A stretch of 64,000 bases of DNA from positions 1,413,001 through 1,477,000 of the forward strand of contig JALJCO010003410.1 of NCBI GenBank assembly GCA_023101725.1, in the 5' to 3' direction. Position numbers and translations under genes: made by a program. This stretch comes from Atherinomorus stipes. Its lineage: Eukaryota > Chordata > Actinopteri > Atheriniformes > Atherinidae. The notes below the pieces were generated by a model, which saw only the letters and a program-made list of their open reading frames with translations, did no database searches and was not told the DNA's origin. Numbering within the stretch: position 1 is the first letter of the stretch; every line of letters begins with the position of its first letter. Shown here piece by piece: positions 11,140-20,103 of the stretch.

Positions 11140-11821
11140 ACAACACAACACAATTAACCGCAACACAACACAATTAACCACAACACAACACAATTAGTCG
11201 CAACACAACACAATTAACCGCAACACAACACAATTAACCGCAACACAACACAATTAACCGCAAGACAACACAATTAACCGCAAGACAACACAATTAACCG
11301 CAAGACAACACAATTAACCACAACACTACACAATTAACCACAACACAATTAACCGCAACACAACACAATTAACCACAACACAACACAATTAACCGCAACA
11401 CTACAAAATTAACCGCAACACTACAAAATTAACCGCAACAAAACACAATTAGTCGCAACACTACAAAATTAACCGCAACACAACACAACACAATTAACCA
11501 CAACACAACACAATTAACCGCAACACTACAAAATTAACCGCAACACTACAAAATTAACCGCAACAAAACACAATTAGTCGCAACACTACAAAATTAACCG
11601 CAACACAACACAACACAATTAACCACAACACAACACAATTAACCGCAACACTACAAAATTAACCGCAACACTACAAAATTAACCGCAACAAAACACAATT
11701 AGTCGCAACACTACAAAATTAACCGCAACACAACACAACACAATTAACCGCAACACAACACAATTAGTCGCAACACAACACAATTAACCGCAACACAACA
11801 CAATTAGTCGCAACACAACAC
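11140..11821 (+). repeat. tandem array, 20-bp unit (left arm)
   Basis: About 34 copies of CAACACAACACAATTAACCG with common variants: ACCA for ACCG, AGTCG for AACCG, and CACTACAAAATT for CACAACACAATT. Such repeats inside transposon ends often bind the transposase, but that is inference here. Because of the inverted partner at 14381-15091, a transcript through the element could form a very long double strand. Confidence 0.95.
11476..11725 (+). repeat. higher-order repeat, two identical 125-bp units
   Basis: 11476-11600 and 11601-11725 are identical: one 25-bp unit followed by five 20-bp units in a fixed order of variants. A third copy at 11356-11475 has the same order but lacks one CAACA (120 bp). 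This shows recent unequal exchange or slippage within the array. Confidence 0.92.
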
Positions 11822-11911
11822 GAAAGCTGCAACGGAAGTTGTTTTTTTTTTCTTCTTCTTCTTTATTTTTAAGAATTTGCCACCGGAAATTACATAATGA
11901 TACAGGAAGCG

Positions 11912-12794
11912 GCCAACTTTCAGTACAAACCAGATGAAAAGTCTGAGAAGCAGCTGGAGAAGTATGTAAAACACCGACGGCAAATAACGTTCATTGATTT
12001 TGGTGTACGCTCCTACAAGTGCTTTTAATTTTGATGTATAGATTAAGAATCACCTCATGTTGGATGTAGTGATGCGGACACAGACGGTACATTGACCACC
12101 TCAGCCGCCAGTTGCTGCAAGATGATGCTGGAAACTCGTATCAGTTCTGCAAACACATCTCGCTCTCTCGCTTGTGGCCCCGGTTATGACCGTTTCTTTA
12201 ATTTGGAATCAATTATTTTGAATTAAATTATTTGGAAGAAAATTATTCTCTCGCGTGTGTGTGTGTGTGTTTATATACAGTCGTCTTCAAAATTATCCAT
12301 ACCCTCACAATTCACAGTAGGATAGTTATTCAAATAAAAAGAACTTAATTATAATTGAGTGATTTTTTTTAAAATTATTATTACTTTGTTTTAGTTTTGT
12401 GAATTTAGCATTTTCTTTCATTGGAGGGTATGGATAATTTTAAAGACGACTGTAGCATACACACACACACACACGAGGGAAAATAATTTTATTCCAAATC
12501 ATTTAATTTGGAATAATTGATTCTAAATTAAAGAAACCGTCATGACCGGGGCCATAGGCCTACGTGAGAGAGCGAGATATGTTTATGCAGAACTGATACG
12601 AGTTTCCAGCATTGTCTTACAGCAAATGGCGGCTGGGGTGGTCAATGCACCGTCTGTGTCCGCATTACTACATCCAACAAAAGCACCTATAGGAGCGTAT
12701 ATCGAAATCAATAAACGTTATTTACCATCAGTGTTTTACTTAGCTACTTCTCCAGATGCTTCTCAGACTTTTCATCTGGTTTATACAGTTGCCC
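11912..12794. repeat. 880-bp imperfect palindrome inside the transposon
   Basis: The left half (from GGCCAACTTTCAGTAC, then AAACCAGATGAAAAGTCTG) is mirrored by the right half ending CAGACTTTTCATCTGGTTT...GTTGCCC. The match continues with scattered differences to the (GT)n/(AC)n tracts flanking the centre. The left half abuts the left terminal repeat directly. It may be an inverted duplication or a foldback element that landed here. The 105-codon frame on its right side is not a recognised gene. Confidence 0.85.
12278..12452. mobile_element. 175-bp Tc1/mariner-type MITE at the palindrome centre
   Basis: Inverted ends CAGTCGTCTTCAAAATTATC and GATAATTTTAAAGACGACTG, each flanked by TA (12276-12277 and 12453-12454). 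The interior is AT-rich and non-coding. It splits the palindrome, so it is younger than the palindrome. Confidence 0.9.
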
Positions 12795-12841
12795 AGATAG
12801 CAAATGGACAGCGCCGCGCATCCGCACTGTCACATTCGCCC

Positions 12842-13020
12842 CGGAGTCATATACTGTAGGATCCACTTGCACAGCGGGACGATCCGCCGCTGATCCGCGT
12901 TCTGATTGGAATTTCTAATGTCAGGCGGACCTCAAGCTGTGGCTGCACCTTCGTCCCGGATCCACGGCGGACACATTCATGATCCTGTGCTTCAGCCGCG
13001 GATCCAGTGCGGACCGGTTA
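12842..13020. promoter_or_regulatory. GC-rich cluster of GATCCGC/GCGGAC words (left inner zone)
   Basis: Repeated words such as GATCCGCCGCTGATCCGCG, TGTCAGGCGGA (12919-12929), GCACAGCGGG (12869-12878) and CGGATCCA crowd about 180 bp of otherwise AT-rich sequence. The same words recur at 14035-14245. Two matching clusters near opposite ends of one element are what transposase-binding subterminal repeats look like. No binding is shown. Confidence 0.5.
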
Positions 13021-14034
13021 TATGGCTGGATTTTTAACCCCTGCCCTTCAGGCAACAATATAATGCAAAAAAATTATATATATATATATATATATTAAAT
13101 GAGACTGTGGAACAACGTATCGTTTTAAAACTTTATATTTATAGAGTTCATTACAGTATAACAGTGAATGTGAACAGTCCCAGTATATTTCTGGTGCAGC
13201 TCCTTGCATGATTTCTGTCCGCAGCCAAAACTGAAGGCGGCTGGCGTTGCGCATCATCCCTTCTTCTGCGGCATCTTTACATCCGTGGTTCTTCCAGGCA
13301 GCATCTAAAACCACACAAACACACAGCCCCGCTTAGTTATTGCCATGTCTATAAGTTGTCTCCATCCCCTCTGTGCCGACAACATAATGAACATTTTTTC
13401 TGGTGATGATGAAGCTTAATTGTCCATGTGGACATGTCCCTTGTTGTCTATCAGAAAATAAGTTAAATCACCAAGTCTCGCAACTCTTAACCGCAGCTGA
13501 TGTAACGGTGAAAGTGTTTGATGAAAATGATGCTTTATCCCAATAGAAAAGTACTTTACTCATTTAATATGTGATCCAACTACTGTACAAAGCAAAACCT
13601 TGAAGTCCGTTTTTAAAATCTTGCTAGTTACAGCTAAAACGTAAAAAGATCAGGTTCTGAAAAGACTTCGTCAGAATTATTGATGTGATTAGCCTTATAG
13701 TTATGAAAAGTAAACTTTCTCTAGTATCTATGGTAATTATCATTCAAAAGCTGGATAATAACCAAAAACTACCTACAACGTTAGTAGGCTACATTCACGT
13801 CACTTAACGTCAACTTTATATTCCTCGTTCATGTCATCCAAATAAAATTACACATAAATTGATCCAGAAATTATACATGAAAGCTTTCACATCGTCATTC
13901 ATCCTCAAATAAAAGTGAAATCCACATTTATAATACTTACATTTGTCCGCGGACGACCAAGATCAATAAACAAGCTGTGGGCTACTCTTCGTCTTTTTGG
14001 TGATCTCTTTTTTTAAACTAACCCCCGCCTCGTA
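13021..14034. other. transposon interior, no recognised gene
   Basis: This holds a (TA)n run at 13074-13096, an 88-codon minus-strand frame at 13048-13314 with no known domain, and AT-rich filler. On the minus strand, TTTTAG followed by ATGCTGCC near 13300 could be a splice acceptor, so a decayed gene of the parent element cannot be excluded. Confidence 0.5.
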
Positions 14035-14245
14035 AAATCTGATCCGCCCAGGATGCACAGCGGGTCCGTATAGGTGACGGTGAGACCCCACGTGGTGGCG
14101 CTGGGAGAAAAAAGACTGCATCTCCTGTTTATCGGACTTGATCCGTATCCGCCGCGGGTCCGAGGTTTGACAGTCCGACTTTCCCACGCTCAGCTGAGTT
14201 TTGGGCAGAGATCAATAAGCGCTCTGACTGTCAGGCGGATCAACC
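14035..14245. promoter_or_regulatory. GC-rich cluster of GATCCGC/GCGGAC words (right inner zone)
   Basis: Contains GATCCGCCC, GCACAGCGGG (14055-14064), GATCCGTATCCGCCGCGGG and TGTCAGGCGGA (14229-14239), the partners of the words at 12842-13020. Two of the shared words lie in the same orientation on both sides, so this is not a simple inverted repeat. Confidence 0.5.
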
Positions 14246-14270
14246 ACGGAGTCCACTGCTATATGTGGGT

Positions 14271-15124
14271 GGCCACTTCCTGTGTCATTATGTAATTTCC
14301 GGTGGCAAATTCTTAAAAATGAAGAAGAAGAAGAAAAAAAAAAAAAAAAAAAAAAAAAAAACACTTCCGTTGCAGCTTTCGTGTTGTGTTGCGGTTAATT
14401 GTGTTGTGTTGCGGTTAATTGTGTTGTGTTGTGGTTAATTGTGTTGTGTTGCGGTTAATTGTGTTGTGTTGCGGTTAATTGTGTTGTGTTGTGGTTAATT
14501 GTGTTGTGTTGTGGTTAATTGTGTAGTGTTGTGGTTAATTGTGTTGTGTTGTGGTTAATTGTGTAGTGTTGCGGTTAATTGTGTTGTGTTGCGGTTAATT
14601 GTGTTGTGTTGTGGTTAATTGTGTTGTGTTGCGGTTAATTGTGTTGTGTTGCGGTTAATTGTGTTGTGTTGCGGTTAATTGTGTTGTGTTGTGGTTAATT
14701 GTGTAGTGTTGTGGTTAATTGTGTTGTGTTGTGGTTAATTGTGTAGTGTTGCGGTTAATTGTGTTCTGGTTAATTGTGTTGTGTTGTGGTTAATTGTGTT
14801 GTGTTGCGGTTAATTGTGTTGTGTTGCGGTTAATTGTGTTGTGTTGTGGTTAATTGTGTTGTGTTGCGGTTAATTGTTTTGTGTTGTGGTTAATTTGGTT
14901 GTGTTGCGGTTAATTGTGTTGTGTTGCGGTAAACTGTGTTGTGTTGCGACTAATTGTGTTGTGTTGTGACTAATTGTGTTGTGTTGCGGTTAATTGTGTT
15001 GTGTTGCGGTTAATTGTGTTGTGTTGTGGTTAATTTGGTTGTGTTGCGGTTAATTGTGTTGTGTTGCGGTTAATTGTGTGGTGTTGTGGCTTTTGTTTTG
15101 TTGCGACCCTTCTGGGCCACCGTA
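14271..15124 (-). repeat. right terminal inverted repeat of the 4-kb transposon
   Basis: Mirror image of 11103-11914: GGCC, TAATTTCCGGTGGCAAATT, a GAAGAA/poly-A tract, ACTTCCGTTGCAGC, the 20-bp array, then TTGTTGCGACCCTT and the tip ending CACCGTA. It is 42 bp longer than the left arm, mainly from array copy number and the longer poly-A. Confidence 0.9.
14381..15091 (-). repeat. tandem array, 20-bp unit (right arm)
   Basis: About 35 copies of GTGTTGTGTTGCGGTTAATT, the reverse complement of the left unit, with variants GTGG for GCGG and GTGTAG for GTGTTG. Within it, 14401-14580 and 14581-14760 form a 180-bp (nine-unit) higher-order repeat differing at one base. The higher-order period differs from the 125 bp on the left. 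Confidence 0.94.
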
Positions 15125-15215
15125 GTACCCCGCCTCTTGCCTGATAAAAGCTGGAATAGGCTCCAGCAACCCCCGCGACCCTGAACTGGATAAGTGGTAC
15201 AGAAAATGACTGACT
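15125..15215 (+). mobile_element. tRNA-headed SINE-like repeat, 3' part
   Basis: Continues the SINE from 11102: GTACCC duplicated, then CGCCTCTTGCCTGATAAAAG and the usual end TGGATAAGTGGTACAGAAAA. With the 4-kb insert and one GTACCC removed, the SINE reads through without a break. Confidence 0.85.
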
Positions 15216-15305
15216 GAAATGCATATTAAGCTAAAAACAAGCCTTCACAGATCCAAGTATATAACACAGCACACATACCTACAAACACTCAACCACGTGC
15301 ACATA

Positions 15306-15333
15306 CCCCCCCCACACACACACACACACACAC
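15306..15333. repeat. C-run and (CA)n microsatellite
   Basis: Eight C followed by about ten CA units. Confidence 0.9.
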
Positions 15334-15360
15334 ATGACCTCTGACCGTAATTTCTGTATT

Positions 15361-15660
15361 TTAACTAAAAACACTAATAGTAACAAACATCTGGCTTGAC
15401 GATGCTGTGAGAAAGCGATATCTTGTGGATCCGTTCACACCAGGAGCCAACCCATGGTCATAGAGGGCATCACTGCAGGGATCACCCAATTCAGGGCAGG
15501 CCAGGGCCCACACCACAGCTGCAGGGCTGCAGTGCATGATCCCCAGCCACCAAGACAAGTGCAGCCACATACCACCACCCTCCAGACTAAGTAAGCAAAG
15601 CCCCCAGAGCAAAGGATCCCATGAGGAAACGCTGGGGTCAAAAATGTTAAAACAATTAAA
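15361..15660. repeat. GC-rich repeat-like segment
   Basis: Much more GC-rich than its surroundings, with words like CAGGGCAGGCCAGGGCCCAC. It resembles GC-rich leader parts of teleost LINEs, as does 39060-39660, but I cannot place it in a family. The minus-strand frames (61-83 codons) are composition-driven and not supported as genes. Confidence 0.35.
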
Positions 15661-15697
15661 ACAAATATCAAACTAGAAAAGCACTCGGAAAGCGCAG

Positions 15698-16782
15698 ACC
15701 TCCGCCAAGCAGTTAGACTGCCTTATTTTTGTGTGTTCTGGATCATAGTATGCGGAATGTTCTTTGGTTCTGGATCAACTTTTGAAACATTATAGAACTC
15801 ATTAAGATCCTTTCTTATAATATTTGACCAAACACTCGGGCCATTTGTATATGGAACAATTCCAGAAATTTGGCATATTAAGGAGATTTTCATGTAAGAC
15901 TGTTTAGGCGTTGGTAAGGAGGTTTGATGTTCACCATGGGATGTCGGTCAGAACACACAGGACTCGCTTGTACAGTTAACTGTCTTTTTTGGTCACTTTT
16001 AATCACAACAGTACAGTAATGCAACAAAAGACAGGCTTACAGGTGAGGAATTCCAGGGCTAGTTAAGGTGAATGTCTGGATGGAAGTGAGTGTGGTCTAT
16101 AAACACAGAAATAAAAAGCCATGAGGAGCATTTGTTTGGCAAAGAAACACATTCAAGATATTAATTATTACTAATAAATCTCTTCCAGTTAGGACGAAAC
16201 ATGCATTGTGTTCAAGGCTAACAGTTACAGTAACTGGCATGTAACAAGTCAGCTAGCTTAATAGAATAAAAGGCACGTGGTGAATGGAGGAACACTTCTG
16301 AATAAGCAAATCAGCTAAATAACATTAAAGGCTAAATAAGCATCCTGTTCAGGGAGACATACAACTAGTTACTTACAATTCTTCACAGACGCACAGTTCA
16401 CCATATTCAACTGGCTAGAAGTCTGTCCAACATTCTTCTCTCCTCGTGCTCACTGCTGCTCATAAGTTGCATTTCTGCATCCTGACATCATGTGCTCAGT
16501 CCCGCAGCTGTACACGTCTGCCACAAGGGGACACTCACGCCTCATCAACAGTCTTTCCAACATGGCCGATCTCACAATGATAAAAAATTCTTCAAAACAG
16601 TCCTGGATCCAGAAGGTGATCCGGATCACCGCCAAAATTTAATGGGTTCGTCATTGGGCTGGAGGCACACGGCTGGTGAAAATTTCAGGTCAGTCTGTCC
16701 AGTTCTTTCTCTGTAAAGTTGCTGGCTGACAGACGGATGGACAAACCAACACTACTGAAAACATTACCTCCTTGGCCGAGGT
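15698..16782. mobile_element. dispersed repeat with opposed ACCTCCGCCAAG / CTTGGCCGAGGT ends
   Basis: The left end is GCAGACCTCCGCCAAGCAG. The right end is ACCTCCTTGGCCGAGGT, an imperfect inverted match. Inner landmarks are TGTGTGTTCTGGATCATAG near the left, and CCAGAAGGTGATCCGGATCA and CTGACAGACGGATGGACAAA near the right. I recall these from an abundant teleost repeat. The stretch 15960-16590 is not familiar and may be a later insertion. Class (RTE-type LINE or DNA element) left open. Confidence 0.6.
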
Positions 16783-16879
16783 ACTGTAATAAGCCTAAAA
16801 ACAAGAAGAGAGATAGGAGCAAAATGGATAGAAATACACGTATAACGTAATTCATAAAATAATATGCCAAACAGTTGAA

Positions 16880-17215
16880 TAAAATCTAAGATAACATCAA
16901 ATGAAAAAAAATAAAATGAACTAATATTTAGAAAATGAAATGAAATAAGATGAAATCTAAAATCTAGGCTAAAAATGTAGGTCTTGAGCGTCTTCTTAAA
17001 AACATCAACAGTCTGCAGCCCCGAGGTTGTCTGGTAAGCTGTCCCACAGACGAGGACTGTAGAAATGGAATGTGCCAGTTATTCCACAATTCCTGTTTGC
17101 AGCATGAGCTTCTGTTTGTGCAAAGAAAAGGTTGATAGTAGGAAGTTGTTCAGGCCCAGCAAGCAAAAACAGGAAGTGACAGGAAAACCTGAGACATTCG
17201 GTCAAACAGGAAAAC
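16880..17215 (+). repeat. dispersed teleost repeat (GGTCTTGAG landmark)
   Basis: Carries TAGGTCTTGAGCGTCTTCTT, CTGCAGCCCCGAGG, CTGTCCCACAGACGAGGA and related words expected after the opening seen at 10683-10796. It is likely a truncated copy of the family that also gives 3289-3720. Non-coding. Confidence 0.55.
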
Positions 17216-17261
17216 CATGAAAAGAATAGTTTGTTTATTTTAATGCTACCTGAAGGGAAGC

Positions 17262-17276
17262 CCCCCCCCCCCCCCC
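17262..17276. repeat. C15 homopolymer
   Basis: Fifteen C followed by an A-rich stretch. The length may be unreliable. Confidence 0.9.
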
Positions 17277-19321
17277 AAAAGAAAAGAAAAAAAAGATCAT
17301 GCAGGCTTTTGTAGGCTTTTAATGAACATAATATAAACTATTTCTTTTACTATAAAAAAGAACCCCAAACAGCAAAATATTTTACTTTAACTCGGTCTGA
17401 GAACCAATGCTAACCTGTAGTGAGCTACTTTACTACTGAGGGCTGCCAGTGGTGTCCCCGTGCAACTACCTATCTTCCAGATAGGAAACAAGCCGTGTAC
17501 AACAGTGTAAGGAGCAGGCGAATGGGCAATCTGAATTACCACTCTGAAGTGCCTGGGTAGATTTAATTTGCCATAAAGGAAAAAAAGGAAAAAGAGGCAT
17601 AGAAGAAGAGATGAGATTTAAAGTGGCAATTGAGAGCAGATGACAGAAGGAGCTTGTGGTATTGGACCTCCACAAACTGAGACGCTTTCGGGGAATTGGA
17701 CACATCAGTATATGTATGGCAGTTATAGTTTTCAGGGTCTTCATTTTGGATATTTGGTGGTGTGCAGGAGGTTCCTGAACAAATACAGTTATATTTCTTA
17801 TCTCTGCTGCCTCACATTCAATTTATTTAACCACTCTAATCTGTGGTAAAATGACCTGTGTGCATTTTGTGAACACAGAGAACCTGTGGTGTGGGATTCC
17901 TAAAATGGATCCAATTTAAATCAATCACTGTCTACCCCGGTGTTCCCGTTGTCTTCTGTTCATGATTGATGTTGTTATTTCTGTTTGGTAGATGGATTGT
18001 AAATGGTGACGAATGGTGAAGGCTTATGCATTGTCTGTTGTCACAGGAAAATCATTTACCTCGTCTCCAAAATCATTCATTAAGTGGAAGAGAGAAGGGA
18101 AAAGTTGGGGTATGCTGAAGTGGTTTCACTGTGACACTGACAGAATCTAGGCTGGGCAGCATCTGTGGATGCTGCAGCATTCGCATGTGTACAATCATTT
18201 CAGCTTCAGTGTGAGAAAGTGTGTAAAAATGTGTTGTTAGATGTAGCTAAGTCTTCTCTCAAGGCCATGTTGACAGCTGGAGCCAAACCTAGGGATTTCC
18301 GTAATTATAGTGAATATGTTACATTAAAAAGAAAATTCTGCCTCTTAGTTGTAGGATTTTGCCTTTCAAGACATAATTTAAAAAAATACAGTAGGTCCTC
18401 ACCGGGTCATAAAATTAAGTAAACAACCTCAAATAAATAACACCTATTGCACTGAATCATTATTTGTTTAACACAAACTGAGTTGAAATGCATTGCAGAG
18501 CGTGCAAAACCGAGTGAACCCTTCTGCTATCAGATGACTTAAAAGTGCAGCAGGAGCCAGGTGCTCTTAATTAAAGGTATTGATTTATTGATCATTGTTA
18601 TGTGTGAGCACATCTGTAAATATTAGTTTCCTATCAATCTTGGAGGGGTTATAAGGACATTTCCAAATAATTTGGAGTTCATAATTGTACAAAGAGAGAG
18701 GTTATTTCAAACCGGGAAACATTTACAGTGCTTTTAAGTCTGAACGTCCCAGCAAGTTCAGTCCAGTGTCAGACTTTTCCATCCTCAGAGAAACTGCAAA
18801 ACTCTAGTTATGTTTCAGACGCCACAGGCCTCAGTTATTATTTTTAATGTTAAAGTTTATGCCCGCAAATTTAGAGAACTATTGAACTATGGTTTGTTGC
18901 CAGGAGAAAAGCTGGTCAGTCTGGGCCTTTTAGACTGGGAGGGTGTGCAGTCTGTCCTACTTTTTTCATGTTAATGACTTAATAAATTTAGAAATGAGGT
19001 GTAAATGCAGATTTCTCTCCTCTACCTGACTATTAGCGCTCCATTGCTGTCAAACCCTCAGTTTTGTGTGATGCAGATGGAGAATTGCAGCCAAGCGGTT
19101 GGACCGAGGACTCTTAGATGAGTGTTTCGTCTAAACATTTTTTTGTTACAGAAGTGTTACTGATGTCCAAAATCTTTGTCCATTAGCTCCTTACATCAAT
19201 CCTTTTATCTATGTTAATCAAATTTTAAGAAGCCATTATGTGTAATCAAGTTTTTTGACGGTGCAAAGACTTTGCTGCGATAGTTGAAGTCAAATGATCC
19301 AGATATGATTTATGAGCTTTA
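17277..19321. other. non-coding stretch, nothing recognised
   Basis: Two kilobases without repeat termini. Frames of 60-92 codons (for example 17466-17744 minus and 18165-18422 plus) show no domain. This may be ordinary single-copy intron or intergenic DNA. Confidence 0.5.
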
Positions 19322-19329
19322 CTTTTGAT

Positions 19330-20095
19330 TAGGGAAGCACGATATTGGAATTTTGGCCGATATCCGATATGCCAATATTTTAAAATGCATGTGGCTGATA
19401 ACCGATATTAAAGCTGAAAAAAAAAAAAAAAAAAAAAAGCAGTCATTGCAAACAGCAGTTTTGTTATCCATTTCTGACACTTTGAAAAATAGGGGTGGAA
19501 AAAAATATCGATATACTGAAATATAGCAACATTTTCATATGCCAATATCAAATCAATATTTTAAAAAGCAGTATCGATCTATTCTATTTACAAAATCTTG
19601 TGAGATTTCATTGTTCTGTTAAAAACTCTCACAATATTTTGTGAATTCTTGCGAGATTTCGCAAGTAAAATAGATCGATACTGCATTTTTAAATGTCAAT
19701 ATGATAGCATATGAAAATATCTCGAAATTTTCAGGAATTCTCGCGAGATTTTGTAACAGAACAATGAAATATTGCGAGATTTTGTTAGTAAAATTTATCT
19801 ATACTGCGTTTCTAAATGTCAATATGATATCAACATATGAAAATATTGCGATATTTCAGTGTATCGATATTTTTCCCACCCCTTGTCTTTAGAAGTTTTA
19901 AAGTCTGTAATAAAGAAGTTTCTGAAGAAGTTTTTTTTTTTTTTTTTAGACACTAGAAGCAGCGGGCTGATCGGTTAGATATCGCTAAAATATCGGTGGG
20001 GGGCCCGATGTCCAATATTCAGTTTTAAGGCTGCTATAAGCCGATACCCATAAGGGGCCGATAAATAAAATTTTTTGTTATATCATGCATCCCTA
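19330..20095. mobile_element. hAT-type non-autonomous element with 8-bp target duplication, carrying an insert
   Basis: Starts TAGGGAAGCACGATATTGG and ends ATCATGCATCCCTA. The flanks CTTTTGAT (19322-19329) and CTTTTAAT (20096-20103) match at seven of eight bases. Its GCCGATATCCGATATGCC subterminal words, and the segment GTCTTTAGAAGTTTTAAAG, match the element at 7622-8166 in reverse orientation. A second element sits inside it at 19490-19884, and a poly-A tract lies before that. Confidence 0.9.
19490..19884. mobile_element. nested palindromic MITE
   Basis: The ends TAGGGGTGGAAAAAAATATC and GATATTTTTCCCACCCC are inverted, and the similarity runs far inward (ACTGAAATAT...ATATTTCAGT, TTCATATG...CATATGAA). 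The interior repeats GCGAGATTT/AAATCTCGC words. No clear target duplication is visible. It is absent from the related copy at 7622-8166, so it arrived after the host element. Confidence 0.8.
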
Positions 20096-20103
20096 CTTTT
20101 AAT

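Larger units (their letters stand above)
11103..11914 (+). repeat. left terminal inverted repeat of the 4-kb transposon
   Basis: Order of parts: a 37-bp unique tip (through AAGGGTCGCAACAAAAG), the 20-bp tandem array, a spacer with GCTGCAACGGAAGT, a pyrimidine/poly-T tract, and then AATTTGCCACCGGAAATTAC and GGCC at 11914. Each part has its reverse-complement partner, in mirrored order, at 14271-15124. Confidence 0.9.
11103..15124. mobile_element. 4.0-kb DNA transposon with satellite-like terminal inverted repeats
   Basis: The element begins TACGGTGGCCCA and ends TGGGCCACCGTA. GTACCC flanks both ends (11097-11102 and 15125-15130), giving a 6-bp target duplication inside a SINE that can be read across the gap. 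The inverted ends are 812 and 854 bp, mostly 20-bp tandem repeats. The interior holds a large palindrome, a small Tc1-type element, and two GC-rich zones with repeated GATCCGC-type words. I find no transposase: the longest interior frame (13048-13314, minus) has no recognisable domain. It is probably non-autonomous. TAC...GTA ends with a 6-bp duplication agree with what I recall of the IS3EU superfamily, but this is not certain. Confidence 0.88.

Noticed and set aside
11140..11821. Evenly spaced 20-bp repeats resembling a CRISPR array
   Set aside because: The units are contiguous with no unique spacers, the genome is eukaryotic, and an inverted partner array marks a transposon end.
11140..15091. 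TTAACC/GGTTAA units as an interstitial telomere
   Set aside because: The unit is 20 bp (CAACACAACACAATTAACCG) and does not contain the vertebrate TTAGGG repeat.
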